A stretch of 64,000 bases of DNA from Terriglobia bacterium (GTDB taxonomy: Bacteria; Acidobacteriota; Terriglobia; Terriglobales; Acidobacteriaceae): NCBI GenBank assembly GCA_020073465.1, contig JAIQFC010000003.1, positions 62,001 through 126,000 on the forward strand, read 5' to 3'. Below the pieces are notes generated by a model that was not told the origin of the DNA, did no database searches, and saw only the letters and a list, made by a program, of their open reading frames with translations. A program made the translations under genes and the position numbers. Below, one piece after another: positions 1 to 8,900 of this stretch. Numbering within the stretch: the first letter of the stretch is position 1; every line of letters begins with the position of its first letter.

Positions 1-1237
1 CTCGTTCCGCGGTGCTGAAGCCGGGAAGAAAAATGAAGTCAATGATCTCGCGTGGGCTGAGTGTGGGCAGGCGTTCCTGCGAGATGAGACCTTTCTCAAC
101 TGCCTTGCGGCCGACGCGATCGGGATTGATCCCGCCGCCGTCATCGGAGAGACCGATCACGATCTGATCACCTTCCTGGCGGGCCTCAAGGCGAATCGTG
201 CCCTGGCGGGGCTTTCCGGCCTGGACTCTCACGTCAGGCGTTTCGATTCCGTGGTCGAGCGAATTACGAATGAGATGAACCAGGGGATCACTGATCAGCT
301 CGGCCATGGTCTTGTCGAGTTCCGTTTCTTCGCCACTCATTAGGATCTGAGCATCCTTGTTGAGATTTCGGGCAACATCTCGGACCATGCGGGGGAATTT
401 GCGGAACACGGCCTGGATCGGCATCATGCGGGTTCTGAGCCCGGCCACCTGCAGTTCTTCGGTGATGAAACTCAGCCGGCCGGTGGATTGTGCGAGAAAC
501 TCGTCGAGGTCGCCGAGGGCGAACCGTCCGCCCGAGAGACCGCGGCTCAGCTGGACCAGACGATTGCGCTCCAGAACGAGTTCGCCTATGAGGTTGATGA
601 GTTCATCCAGCTTGCGCGCATCGACACGCATAGTCTGCGAGGAAGTGGGATTACCGACCTCCGGCGGGCGGGGAGGAATGACCGCCGCGGGGGCCGCAGC
701 CTCCAATGAATTCGCAGCGACAGGTCGCTCAGGATTCCCGGGTAAGGCAGAGGCAGGTTCTTCTGAAGGCAGGATGTTCAATTTGGCGGGCTGAGGGGGG
801 TGACTCTCAGCCGATGCATCGTTGGTCCGCACCACGGACTCATGATGTTTCTGAGCGGCGCGCAGCTGTTCCAACATGGCGTCGAGTGAATACTGTTTCA
901 AGCCGCCCTCATGGATATCCCGCAGCATGGCACCGAGCTGGTCACGAGCGGCGAGCAAGGTGTCCATCGCAGGGCGCCGGAGTGTGATTTCAGCGCGGCG
1001 GGCGGAATTCAAGACGTCTTCGACGGAGTGGCACAAACGCAGGATGGGGTCGAACCCGAAGAAGCCGGAGGTGCCCTTGATGGTGTGTACGGCGCGAAAG
1101 ACTCGATTGAGCAGCTCGGCGTCGCCTGGGGCCGACTCCAGGGCAACCATGTCCTGATCGACGCGCTGCAAGAGTTCCTCGGACTCGACGAGAAAATCGT
1201 GGATCAACGAAGGGTCTTGAGCGAGTTCGTCGTTCAC
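1..1237 (-). CDS. cheA: Chemotaxis histidine kinase CheA (3' end beyond window)
   Basis: CheA autophosphorylates in response to chemoreceptors and passes phosphate to CheY. I translated this from the minus strand because the ORF track omits it; it runs off the left edge. The Hpt (P1) domain has the phospho-accepting His at about residue 51 in HTIKGTSGFFGF. A proline/alanine linker follows, then the dimerisation helices, then the ATPase N-box HLIRNSLDHGIE and G1 box SDDGGGINPDRV. The rest of the ATPase domain and the CheW-like P5 domain lie outside the window. I chose the GTG at 1237, 18 bases after the cheW stop, because AGAGGAG lies upstream and the nearby ATG at 1245 is out of frame. It is last of the visible flbD-mot-che unit. 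Confidence 0.93.
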   Translation of the reverse strand, partial: MNDELAQDPSLIHDFLVESEELLQRVDQDMVALESAPGDAELLNRVFRAVHTIKGTSGFFGFDPILRLCHSVEDVLNSARRAEITLRRPAMDTLLAARDQLGAMLRDIHEGGLKQYSLDAMLEQLRAAQKHHESVVRTNDASAESHPPQPAKLNILPSEEPASALPGNPERPVAANSLEAAAPAAVIPPRPPEVGNPTSSQTMRVDARKLDELINLIGELVLERNRLVQLSRGLSGGRFALGDLDEFLAQSTGRLSFITEELQVAGLRTRMMPIQAVFRKFPRMVRDVARNLNKDAQILMSGEETELDKTMAELISDPLVHLIRNSLDHGIETPDVRVQAGKPRQGTIRLEARQEGDQIVIGLSDDGGGINPDRVGRKAVEKGLISQERLPTLSPREIIDFIFLPGFSTAER

Positions 1238-1255
1238 GGTCTCATACTCCTCTAC

Positions 1256-1876
1256 CTAGGCCAGTGCAGCGGACGACTTCTCCTCGGTGTTGCTCATGAG
1301 ACGATCCAGGTCGAGCAGAATCAGCAGGCGATCGTCGAGTTTGCCAACCCCCAGGACGTATTCCCGTTCGATCTTGCTCAGCCGGGGCGGCGGCTCGATA
1401 GTGTCGACCGGGATCCGAACGACTTCGGAGACCGAGTCCACGATGAGTCCCAGGACTGCGCCCTTGATTTCGACCACGACGATTCGCGTCTGTTTGCCCG
1501 GCGGCGCCGGATCGAGTCCGAAGCGCTTGCGCAGCGCAACGACGGGGATGATCCTTCCACGCAGATTCAGGACGCCGTCAATGAAGTCCGGTGACTCGGG
1601 AACGCGGGTGAGTTGCTGGAGACGGATAATTTCCTGCACACACAAAATGTCGAGAGCAAATTCTTCTCCTCCCACGTGGAAGCCAACCAGCTGGAGGAGT
1701 TCGCCGTGGGACTGGCCAGGTTGCTGGAGGGAGGGCACGCCCTGAAGGTCGCGGCTTTTGTTGGTCTTTGGTTCCACGGGTTTGTTGTCCGCTCCGGCAG
1801 TGATGAGTGAAGTCTTACCCGCGAAGCCATATCTTCTGTTGATGGGCGCCGACACAGATTCGCGTAAAGACGTCAC
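1256..1876 (-). CDS. cheW: Chemotaxis coupling protein CheW
   Basis: CheW is the adaptor that couples chemoreceptors to CheA. The 206-aa product has a single CheW (SH3-like) domain from about residue 60, with LVGFHVGGEEFALDI, then GVLNLRGRIIPVVALRKRFGL and LGLIVDSVSEVVRIP. The first ~55 residues are low in family similarity, so the true start may be an internal codon. The gene sits between motB and cheA on the same strand, 60 bases after motB and 18 bases before cheA. This fits a motility/chemotaxis operon. Confidence 0.93.
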   Translation of the reverse strand: MTSLRESVSAPINRRYGFAGKTSLITAGADNKPVEPKTNKSRDLQGVPSLQQPGQSHGELLQLVGFHVGGEEFALDILCVQEIIRLQQLTRVPESPDFIDGVLNLRGRIIPVVALRKRFGLDPAPPGKQTRIVVVEIKGAVLGLIVDSVSEVVRIPVDTIEPPPRLSKIEREYVLGVGKLDDRLLILLDLDRLMSNTEEKSSAALA

Positions 1877-1936
1877 GCAAGGTTTTCATCGGCATTGAGA
1901 GCGGGGAACTTTACGCCGGGTCTTGCACGAGAGTGG

Positions 1937-2728
1937 CTATTGGCTTTTCAGAATGACCAGGTCCACTCTGCGATTCAGCGCGCGGCCCTGGTCGGTATCG
2001 TTGGTGGCAATGGGGTGATATTCGGCGTATCCCGCAGCCGCGAGCCGGTCGGGCGCAAAGTGATAGCGCACGATCAGAAGGCGGACCAATTCGGTGGCCC
2101 GTGCGGTGGACAGCTCCCAGTTTGAGGCCATGTGCACGGTGTGAATGGGAACGTTGTCGGTGTGCCCTTCGATGCGCAGCTGGCAGCTGCGGGTAGCGAG
2201 CACGGAAGCAATCCGATCCAGGGCGGGGAGGGCGGTCGATTTCATGGTGGCGGAACCACTATCGAAGAAGCCGAACTCCCGCAGGCTGAGGACTAAGCCT
2301 TCGGTCTCGCGGTGGAGAGCGACTTCGTGCTGCGCGATCTCGCCTTGCAGAGTCTGCTCCAGCTCGCTGCGCACAGTGGACAGATCCGCTTCCTCCTGGG
2401 CCGCAGTGCCGGGAGGGTCCTTGGTGGAGGGAGAGACACGGCCGAATTCGGTATTGTGCTTCGCGTTCTGAATCACCTGAACCGTGCTGAACGGCATCGG
2501 CTCATTGGGGTCGATGGGAATCTGTGTGCTGGAGACGGGAAAGACCCCAAGTTCCTGGAACGCAACCTGGATGGCAAGCGCCAGCTTGCCAACCTTGCGC
2601 TGGTCGACCTGCGCCGACGCGTAGAGGACGACAAAGAATGCGAACAAGAGAGTAATGAAGTCAGCGTAGGAGACCAACCATCGTTCGTGGTTCGCATGCC
2701 CCCGGGGCCGCTTGCGCCGACGGCTCAT
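1937..2728 (-). CDS. motB: Flagellar stator protein MotB
   Basis: MotB is the stator subunit that anchors the proton-driven MotA channel to peptidoglycan. The 263-aa protein has a basic N-terminus and one membrane helix, SYADFITLLFAFFVVLYA. Asp23 in that helix matches the essential proton-binding aspartate of the family. A periplasmic linker follows, then a C-terminal OmpA-like peptidoglycan-binding domain (IEGHTDNVPIHT and LSTARATELVRLLI). Its ATG overlaps the motA stop by four bases, so the two are probably translationally coupled. Confidence 0.96.
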   Translation of the reverse strand: MSRRRKRPRGHANHERWLVSYADFITLLFAFFVVLYASAQVDQRKVGKLALAIQVAFQELGVFPVSSTQIPIDPNEPMPFSTVQVIQNAKHNTEFGRVSPSTKDPPGTAAQEEADLSTVRSELEQTLQGEIAQHEVALHRETEGLVLSLREFGFFDSGSATMKSTALPALDRIASVLATRSCQLRIEGHTDNVPIHTVHMASNWELSTARATELVRLLIVRYHFAPDRLAAAGYAEYHPIATNDTDQGRALNRRVDLVILKSQ

Positions 2729-3513
2729 TCGCCGGCTCCCGCCGCTTTGGCGCGCACTTCACCCGCTTCGACCAGGAAGCCCAACAGCTTTGTTTCCAGC
2801 ATACGGGGATTCATGCCCTCAAGAATTGAGGCAACGCCTTCGAGAGTCATCTCGCGCGCGATTTGCTCGTCGCGGATGCGGAGCTTCATCTTTCCCGCGA
2901 TCGGCAGGTACAGGAGGTTGGCCGAGCCGACACCATAGATGGTGGCCACGAAGGCTACGGCAATGCCGCGGCCGACCTCGTCGATCTTGTCGAGGTGCTG
3001 CATGACCTGGATCAATCCCAGCACGGCCCCAATGATGCCGATGGTGGGGGCGAAGCCGCCCGCCGACTCAAACACCTGCGGCACCTGCTCTTCGTACTCG
3101 GCCTGGTTGTCGAGTTCGAGCTCCATGATTTTGCGGAGCTCTTGCGGCTCGGTGCCATCGACGGCCAGCATGAGGGATTTCTTAAGGAAGGGATCTTCGA
3201 TCTGTCCGAGTTCCGCGTCGAGAGACACGATACCGTCGCGACGCGCTTTCTGGGCATACTGCACGAGGCGCTGAATGGTGGCTTGGGGGGCCTGCTTGGA
3301 AGCGACGAAGACCGAGCCCAGGCGGCGAAAGGCGTGCAGGACGACAGGAAGGGGGAACTGCAGCATTACGGCACCGAGCGTGCCTCCGAACACGATCATG
3401 GCCGCGGTGGGCTGCAGGATCTGGCGGAAGTTGCCGCCCTCGAGGAGCAGGCCAGCGACGATTCCTCCCAAAGCGAGGAAGATCCCGCTGAGGCTGGACT
3501 TGTCCACGCTCAC
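2725..3513 (-). CDS. motA: Flagellar stator protein MotA
   Basis: MotA is the ion-channel stator subunit that generates torque against FliG. The 262-aa protein has four predicted membrane segments. Two are near the N-terminus (GIFLALGGIVAGLLL and the AAMIVFGGTLGAVML region). Two follow the cytoplasmic loop (GFAPTIGIIGAVLGLIQVM, with the conserved channel proline, and GIAVAFVATIYGVGSANLL). The cytoplasmic loop that contacts FliG lies at about residues 65-145. It overlaps flbD upstream and motB downstream by four bases each. Confidence 0.96.
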   Translation of the reverse strand: MSVDKSSLSGIFLALGGIVAGLLLEGGNFRQILQPTAAMIVFGGTLGAVMLQFPLPVVLHAFRRLGSVFVASKQAPQATIQRLVQYAQKARRDGIVSLDAELGQIEDPFLKKSLMLAVDGTEPQELRKIMELELDNQAEYEEQVPQVFESAGGFAPTIGIIGAVLGLIQVMQHLDKIDEVGRGIAVAFVATIYGVGSANLLYLPIAGKMKLRIRDEQIAREMTLEGVASILEGMNPRMLETKLLGFLVEAGEVRAKAAGAGE

Positions 3514-3776
3514 CTCTCTGGCTCACACTCACCCGTTCCAGAGTCCTCGGGAGCGGGGGTGTGCGAAGAAGATGCGTCCCAGGTGAGGGAAAGACCCTGC
3601 AGGACGGAACGGCGGAAAGCAACGATTCGCGCGAGAACTTCCTCTGCGCTTTCGCGCACCACGATTTTTTCTCCCGTGATCAGGGTGACGAGCGTGTCCG
3701 GAGACTGCTCGATGAACTTGATCAGGTCGGAGTTCACGGCGAGGGGTTTGTTGTTCAAGCGTGTGAGTTGAATCAT
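3510..3776 (-). CDS. flbD: FlbD family flagellar protein
   Basis: Small protein of the FlbD family, commonly found next to motAB; its molecular role is not settled. The start is the internal ATG at 3776 (MIQLTRLNNKPLAVN), preceded by AGGAAT. The longer 102-aa ORF in the track has no such signal. The protein has 88 aa, with the family core ending near TGEKIVVRESAEEVLARI and then a poorly conserved tail. It is the first gene of the minus-strand motility unit and overlaps motA by four bases. Confidence 0.85.
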   Translation of the reverse strand: MIQLTRLNNKPLAVNSDLIKFIEQSPDTLVTLITGEKIVVRESAEEVLARIVAFRRSVLQGLSLTWDASSSHTPAPEDSGTGECEPER

Positions 3777-4082
3777 CGCGATTCCTAGTTTTTCCTTAGC
3801 CAGTCTTTCCCTGGCCATGATCCCAAGGAGCAGACACTGCCCCTACGGGGAACATCGACGAGGAGCGGTGGAGGATTAAAGAGAGCGCGGCCTGGTGCGG
3901 TTACTTGGGGTTACGAATGGTCCGGGGCGCTCGTGCAGCAGCACTCAAGGAGCAAGGGAAACTGCCGATGGACAGAAAAGAATTCGGGTTCCGCGAGCAA
4001 GGGAGAGCACAAGAGCTTCGCAGAACATCCTGAGTTTGCTCAGGAGAACCGAAACCAAACTCAACATAAGGAGCGACTCAAA
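3777..4082. other. Divergent intergenic region between flbD and fliC
   Basis: About 306 bases without a gene, holding the fliC promoter and leader on the plus strand. For the minus strand I see two weak candidates upstream of flbD. One is a sigma28-like pair, TTAA with GTCGATGT 16 bases downstream (3852-3879). The other is a sigma54-like GG-N10-GC at 3829-3845, which would start about 42 bases before flbD. Neither is strong enough to choose between. Confidence 0.35.
3945..3971 (+). promoter_or_regulatory. Predicted sigma28 (FliA) promoter of fliC
   Basis: TCAA, then exactly 15 bases, then GCCGATGG. The enterobacterial FliA consensus is TAAA-N15-GCCGATAA. The -10 core GCCGAT is perfect and the spacing is ideal. 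It lies about 110 bases upstream of the flagellin start, which is the expected class 3 arrangement. fliA is encoded in the same window. Confidence 0.72.
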
Positions 4083-5309
4083 ATGCCGATTGGAATCCTG
4101 AATAACATCTCATCCCTGGCCGCGGAGAACCAGCTGGCGATTACAAACAGCAGCCTGCAAAGCGTGCTGTTCCAGCTGTCTTCAGGCTCACGCATCAACA
4201 CCGGAGCCGACGACGCCGCCGGCCTGGCGATTGCGAACGGATTGGGCGCCAACATTAGCGCGCTCACACAATCCGCCCGTAACGCCAATGACGGTGTGGG
4301 ATCTCTGCAGGTTGCCGATGGCGCCCTGGCTCAGGTCACCACGCTGCTGAACCGCGCCATCACGCTGGCCACCGAGTCCGCCACCGGCACGGTATCGAAC
4401 CCGCAGCGCACCGCGCTGAATGCCGAGTATACGGCCATCCAGGCGGAAATCGACCGCATCGGATCGAACACCAATTACAACGGAGGCCAGGTGTTCACCG
4501 GGAACGCAACCTCCATTTACATCAGCGACAGTTCCGGGACCACGACTCAGGCCAGCAACTTCATCAGTGTCACCACCGGTACGCTGACGTCATCTGGACT
4601 GCTGGGAGGAGCCGCGACGGCAACTTTAGCCCTCAACGGCCTGCCGGCAGCGGCCGACGCAGTGACCATCGCCGGCAAAACCTACACCTTCGTGGCCGCA
4701 CTCACGCAGGCGACGCCAAACCAGGTCCTGATCGATACTTCCGGTGCTACGACTGCCGACAAACTCGCGAACACCTTGGCAAACCTAGCCGCCGCAGTCA
4801 ACGGTGGACAGGGATCGGGCACGGTCTACTCGAACAGCACGGTTGCGAATGCCAACACGGCAGCGTCCGTTAGCGGCAACTCCGTCAACTTCACGGCGAC
4901 TGCAGCCGGCCTGGCAGTGATCGCTGGTGGTGGAACCCTGGCTTCCTCGGTCGGCACGGGAACCGCAGAGGCGTTTCTGAACGGCGCCACGTTCTTGGGC
5001 GGCTCGGCGTCGAACCTGTCGACGGCAACGGCTGCGCAGGCGGCACTGGCCAGCATCAACGCTGCCATTCAGTCGATTGCGGGACTTCGCGGCACGATTG
5101 GTGCGAGCATCAACCGTCTGCAAAGCGCAAGCACTGTCATTAGCAACCAGGTCCAAAACCTGACGGCTGCGCAGAACGGCATCATTGCAGCCGACATTCC
5201 ATTGGCGGTGGCGACCCTGACGAAGTACTCGATCCTGGAACAGACAGGCATCTCCTCTCTGGCCCAGGCGAACCAGCAGCAGCAGCTTGTTCTTAAACTG
5301 CTGCAATAA
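4083..5309 (+). CDS. fliC: Flagellin
   Basis: Flagellin is the filament subunit, exported by the flagellar type III system and polymerised under the FliD cap. The 408-aa protein starts at MPIGILNN, preceded by AAGGAG; the track's upstream extension is noncoding leader. The conserved D0/D1 N-terminus (LSSGSRINTGADDAAGLAIAN, NDGVGSLQVADGALAQV) covers about residues 1-145. A Ser/Thr/Ala-rich variable region follows. The C-terminal D1/D0 helices end in ISSLAQANQQQQLVLKLLQ. A sigma28-type promoter lies upstream and a hairpin directly downstream. Confidence 0.96.
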   Translation: MPIGILNNISSLAAENQLAITNSSLQSVLFQLSSGSRINTGADDAAGLAIANGLGANISALTQSARNANDGVGSLQVADGALAQVTTLLNRAITLATESATGTVSNPQRTALNAEYTAIQAEIDRIGSNTNYNGGQVFTGNATSIYISDSSGTTTQASNFISVTTGTLTSSGLLGGAATATLALNGLPAAADAVTIAGKTYTFVAALTQATPNQVLIDTSGATTADKLANTLANLAAAVNGGQGSGTVYSNSTVANANTAASVSGNSVNFTATAAGLAVIAGGGTLASSVGTGTAEAFLNGATFLGGSASNLSTATAAQAALASINAAIQSIAGLRGTIGASINRLQSASTVISNQVQNLTAAQNGIIAADIPLAVATLTKYSILEQTGISSLAQANQQQQLVLKLLQ

Positions 5310-5318
5310 TCGTACAGG

Positions 5319-5346
5319 CAAAGGAGGCGGGCAACCGCCTCCTTTG
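5319..5346 (+). terminator. Perfect 12-bp hairpin after fliC
   Basis: CAAAGGAGGCGG, a GCAA tetraloop, then the exact complement CCGCCTCCTTTG. It begins ten bases after the fliC stop. The GNRA loop makes it very stable, but no T-run follows. It may attenuate read-through into flaG or protect the 3' end of flagellin mRNA, leaving more flagellin than cap message. Confidence 0.7.
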
Positions 5347-5367
5347 TGCTCTCCGGAGTAAACAGCC

Positions 5368-5772
5368 ATGGGCATCGATCGTGTCCAAGGTTTTGATCCC
5401 GCAAGCGGGATGCAGGCCGCGGCCGAGAGGCCACGCCCGGGGCAGTCCCATGCCGGCCGGCAGGCAGAAGGACGTACCGAAGCCAAAGTGGGAACTCCCT
5501 CAAAGCAAGAAAATCCTGTCCCAAGAAACGCGCCAGCGGCGCGCGAATTGCCTGAAGATGAAGTCCAAGTGCAGCGCGATCCTCAGATTGGCAACATGAT
5601 CATCATCAAGTACGTGGATGGTTCGTCGGGACAGTTGATCTTGCAGGTGCCGAGCGAACAAGTGGTCAATGTGGCGCGCGGGATCTATGAGGACCTTCAG
5701 CAGCAAACCAGATCCCAGAGTGCAAAGTCGGCCAACCGAGTCAATGAAGGAGGAGAATCTCATGGGCATTAG
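5368..5772 (+). CDS. flaG: FlaG family protein
   Basis: FlaG-like protein of unsettled role, usually found beside flagellin and fliD and linked to filament length. The 134-aa product has a low-complexity basic first half. Its C-terminal FlaG-type region reads IIIKYVDGSSGQLILQVPSEQ and NVARGIYEDLQQQ. The ATG at 5368 follows a GGAG. Its last eleven bases overlap the start of fliD, so the two are probably co-translated. Confidence 0.78.
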   Translation: MGIDRVQGFDPASGMQAAAERPRPGQSHAGRQAEGRTEAKVGTPSKQENPVPRNAPAARELPEDEVQVQRDPQIGNMIIIKYVDGSSGQLILQVPSEQVVNVARGIYEDLQQQTRSQSAKSANRVNEGGESHGH

Positions 5773-7171
5773 TTTGAGTCCATCCGCTCTGCTCGACGGA
5801 CAGGGGATCAATGTCACGAATCTGGTGAATCAGATTCTCAGCCAGAGTACCGGCCAGTTGACGGGATGGCAAAACGAGCAGGCCACTCTGCAAAGCCAAG
5901 CCAGTGCGTTGACGGCGATCAACAATGACCTGACGAACCTCGCGTCGGTAGTCACTGCCCTATCGGACCCACTGGGCGCTCTCACGGCACAGGCCGCAAC
6001 GTCCTCGAATACAGGGGTGCTCACTGCTACGGCCGACACCTCGGCCACGGCCGGCACGCATCAGATCGTGGTGACGAACCTGGCCACGGCCGGCACGGCA
6101 TATACCAATGGGGTATCGGATGCCAACGCGTCCTTTTTGCCCTCAGGTGCGACCACGGGCGACATCAGCCTGCAGATCGGCGGTAGCACGGGTGTCACGC
6201 ATGACATCGCCATCACCCAAGGGAGCAATGACACCCTTACCACCCTGGCAAGCTATATCAACAGCCAGGGCTGGGGCGTCACGGCCAATGTAATTACGGA
6301 CGCGACGGGCTCCCGGCTGGCGCTTTTCAGCCAAGCCACTGGTACGCCTGGTGCGCTGGCCATCACCAGCAACACCACAAGTCTGACCTTCAACGCACCC
6401 ACTGGCGGCACGAACGCATCGTTGACCATCGATGGAATCCCTTATTCCAGCACCACGAATAGGATCACGGGAGCCATTCCGGGCGTGACCTTGAATCTGG
6501 TCAGCGGCGCGAGCGGGAATCCCGTGCAACTTACGGTTGGGCCCGACGTGCAACAGACCACACAGGCGATCAACAACTTTGTTTCGGCCTACAACCAGAT
6601 CGTTAGCGACATCAACCAGCAGTACACGGTCAATGCGGCCACCAACTCCGAGGGCCCGTTGGGTGCGGACGCCTCGCTGCGTCAGCTGCAGTCGAGCCTG
6701 ATGGCCGATGTCACCTATTCGGTGTCGGGTAATAGCGGCTATGTCAACCTGGCCTCGCTCGGCATCAACATGAACAACGACGGCACGCTGACTGTGGATT
6801 CGACCGCGCTCAACAGCGCGCTCGCCTCCAATCCGACCGCCGTTCTGGGCTTCTTCCAAAACAGCGGGCTCACCGGGTTTGCCAACAACTTCCATACCAA
6901 CCTCATGCAGCTGACCGATTCAACCCAGGGCCTGTTGAACGTGGATCTGGCGCAGAACAAGGCCCAACAGCAGAGCCTGTCGGACAGCATCAACAACTTC
7001 GAGGTCCAACTCGCAGCCCAGCAGAAGCAACTGATGAACCAGTTCAGCCGCGTGAACGCCTCGCTGCAGGCATATCCGCTGCTGCTGCAACAAGTCACCG
7101 AAACGCTGGCCGCCCTGGATTCGGGCTCCATAACGGGGAGTTCACACCCAATCCTCACTTCGGGCCTCTGA
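5762..7171 (+). CDS. fliD: Flagellar filament cap protein FliD
   Basis: FliD (HAP2) forms the distal cap that folds flagellin into the growing filament. The start is the ATG at 5762 (MGISLSPSALLDGQGINV), preceded by GGAGGAG, and not the longer ORF in the track. The 469-aa protein has the FliD N-terminal domain at about 10-110 (NLVNQILSQSTGQLTGWQ). The FliD C-terminal domain at about 230-440 includes NNFVSAYNQIVSDIN and the coiled-coil region near LSDSINNFEVQLAAQQKQL. It lies between flaG and fliS. Confidence 0.94.
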   Translation: MGISLSPSALLDGQGINVTNLVNQILSQSTGQLTGWQNEQATLQSQASALTAINNDLTNLASVVTALSDPLGALTAQAATSSNTGVLTATADTSATAGTHQIVVTNLATAGTAYTNGVSDANASFLPSGATTGDISLQIGGSTGVTHDIAITQGSNDTLTTLASYINSQGWGVTANVITDATGSRLALFSQATGTPGALAITSNTTSLTFNAPTGGTNASLTIDGIPYSSTTNRITGAIPGVTLNLVSGASGNPVQLTVGPDVQQTTQAINNFVSAYNQIVSDINQQYTVNAATNSEGPLGADASLRQLQSSLMADVTYSVSGNSGYVNLASLGINMNNDGTLTVDSTALNSALASNPTAVLGFFQNSGLTGFANNFHTNLMQLTDSTQGLLNVDLAQNKAQQQSLSDSINNFEVQLAAQQKQLMNQFSRVNASLQAYPLLLQQVTETLAALDSGSITGSSHPILTSGL

Positions 7172-7174
7172 GGC

Positions 7175-7624
7175 ATGGACGCACGACTCTCTTACCGAGA
7201 AGCCGCGGTGCGAGGCGCAAGCCCGGTAGGGCTCGTAGTACTGCTCTATGACCAGGTGCTGGAAGATCTCCGGCGCGCGGTTGCCGCGTGCGGGCAGGGT
7301 GCCATCGAAATTCGTACCCGCGAGATCAATCACGCCATTCTGGTTTTGGGGCAACTGCAAGGCTCGCTGGATATGGAACGCGGTGGAGCGGCAGCCCGGA
7401 ATCTAGACCAGTTCTACACCATGATGCGGCAATCCCTGGTCCAGGCTCAATGCCAGCAGTCCGTGGAGGAACTGGAGCAACAGATCACCCATCTCATGCT
7501 GCTTCGCGAAGCCTGGGTCGAGGTGGATCAGGCCACGGCCGCGGCAACGGCAGCAGCCTCCACGGATGCCGCACTTCCCCCAGAAGACACTCCCCCCGGT
7601 GTTTTGCGGAACTGGAGCGCCTGA
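7175..7624 (+). CDS. fliS: Flagellin export chaperone FliS
   Basis: FliS binds the C-terminus of unexported flagellin in the cytoplasm and prevents early polymerisation. The 149-aa protein has the four-helix FliS signature, with SYREAAVRGASPVGLVVLLYDQ near the N-terminus, then AILVLGQLQGSLDMERGG and NLDQFYTMMRQSLVQA. An Ala/Thr-rich tail follows residue ~120. It starts three bases after the fliD stop and overlaps the next gene at TGATG. Confidence 0.93.
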   Translation: MDARLSYREAAVRGASPVGLVVLLYDQVLEDLRRAVAACGQGAIEIRTREINHAILVLGQLQGSLDMERGGAAARNLDQFYTMMRQSLVQAQCQQSVEELEQQITHLMLLREAWVEVDQATAAATAAASTDAALPPEDTPPGVLRNWSA

Positions 7625-7989
7625 TGCTCTCTACTACCTCGGATCTTCTCGCCCAGGATTTGCACGAGACGAACGCACGCCTGCATTTCTGGCTCGACAG
7701 CCTCGTCCCTGAGCCCACGCATCCCCTGGTGGCCACGCCTGAACAAATAACCGGACTGCTGTCCGAGCTTCTGCGAGCCGGGCAATGGCTGCGGGCTGGA
7801 CTGCCTCAGGCCAGAGATCGAGAGCTCCAGGCTGAGATCGACGAGTATCGCCGGAACGTGGAGCGGCTGCGCGATCTGTTGCCTTCCATCCATGATCAAC
7901 TCCTGCGGGAGCGGGCACGCCTGGAGGCGGAACGGGCGCGGGTTGCTTCGGCCGCGCAATGGGCAGAGGGCTCTAGGCAATCACTCTGA
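7624..7989 (+). CDS. FliT-like small helical protein
   Basis: A 121-aa, mainly helical protein starting MLSTTSDLLAQDLHE. Its ATG overlaps the fliS stop, so it is likely translated with fliS. The coiled-coil C-terminal half (residues ~65-115, rich in Arg/Glu/Leu) and the position after fliD-fliS match FliT, the FliD export chaperone. Sequence similarity alone is too weak for me to assert this. It is the last gene of the filament operon and converges on flgL with 19 bases between. Confidence 0.65.
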   Translation: MLSTTSDLLAQDLHETNARLHFWLDSLVPEPTHPLVATPEQITGLLSELLRAGQWLRAGLPQARDRELQAEIDEYRRNVERLRDLLPSIHDQLLRERARLEAERARVASAAQWAEGSRQSL

Positions 7990-8008
7990 CGTTGCCTCGA
8001 TCAGAAAA

Positions 8009-8896
8009 TCATTTCACGAAATCAAACAGATTGGTCTGAGTGGTGCGGGCAATCGCTTCGAGAGTTGCCTGGCGAGAGGTCTGCGCGTTCACCAGATTAC
8101 TGATGACCGCCGAGAGATCGGTACCGCCCAGGTCGTTCTGCTGCTTGGCCAGCTGCAAGGTTTCCGTGTGCAAGAACGTCTCTTGTGAGTTGAGTTGGTT
8201 GATGGCATTGCCGTAAAAAACCCGTTGCGCATTGACGTGGTCGAAAGCACTGCGGACTTCACCCAAAGCAGCATCGATGCCGGTACCGGCTTGCAGGCTG
8301 GTGTTGAGATCGTTCACCGCCTGGAACATGTCGCTGCCAGGAGCGGAGAATAGTACTGAACCGGGAAGGTTGGTCTGCAGAGTGAAGTGGCTGCCGAAGG
8401 TAACGTTGTTGGAGCCCGCGTTTCCCACGTAGATCACGCCCGAGCTGGACGCGGGATCGAGGACATAAGGTGCGGTTTGCGTGGCCGTTCCGGCAAATAC
8501 GAAAGTGCCCTGATAGGAAAGGTTGGCCAGGCTGACGAGTTGAGCCTGGATGCCCTGCACTTCGGTGGCGATTGCGGCACGATCCGCGTCGCTGAGTGTG
8601 CCGTTGGCGCCTTGTACGCCCAGACTGATCGCGCGCTGCAGCGTGGTAGAGACCGAGTTCAGGGTGGAGTCTGCATTCTGCATCTCGCCCAGAGTGCTTC
8701 CAATACTGCGCAGAAACTGATCGGCTTCGGATGTCTGGGAGGCGTTGCGTACCAGCATCGCGGCATTCGCAGGGTTATCGGCCGGGACGTTGATGCTTTG
8801 TCCCGAAGCGATCTGCTGCAAGTCGTTGTTGATCAACTGCTGATTCTGCTGAAGTGCGGCGATGAGGTCAGCTGTCGGATTGGGATTCACGCGCAT
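8009..8896 (-). CDS. flgL: Hook-filament junction protein FlgL
   Basis: FlgL (HAP3) joins the FlgK ring to the flagellin filament. The 295-aa protein resembles flagellin at both ends. The N-terminus has LQQIASGQSINVPADNPANAAMLVRNASQ, with helices to about residue 130. The C-terminal helices include DLSAVISNLVNAQTSRQATLEAIART and end LFDFVK. The middle is short. It lies four bases downstream of flgK and is the last gene of the flgM-flgN-flgK-flgL unit. Confidence 0.94.
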   Translation of the reverse strand: MRVNPNPTADLIAALQQNQQLINNDLQQIASGQSINVPADNPANAAMLVRNASQTSEADQFLRSIGSTLGEMQNADSTLNSVSTTLQRAISLGVQGANGTLSDADRAAIATEVQGIQAQLVSLANLSYQGTFVFAGTATQTAPYVLDPASSSGVIYVGNAGSNNVTFGSHFTLQTNLPGSVLFSAPGSDMFQAVNDLNTSLQAGTGIDAALGEVRSAFDHVNAQRVFYGNAINQLNSQETFLHTETLQLAKQQNDLGGTDLSAVISNLVNAQTSRQATLEAIARTTQTNLFDFVK

Positions 8897-8900
8897 AGGA

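Noticed and set aside
3829-3879. Sigma28-like and sigma54-like sites before flbD
   Set aside because: Each matches only part of its consensus, so neither is listed as a separate promoter; both are noted in the intergenic entry.
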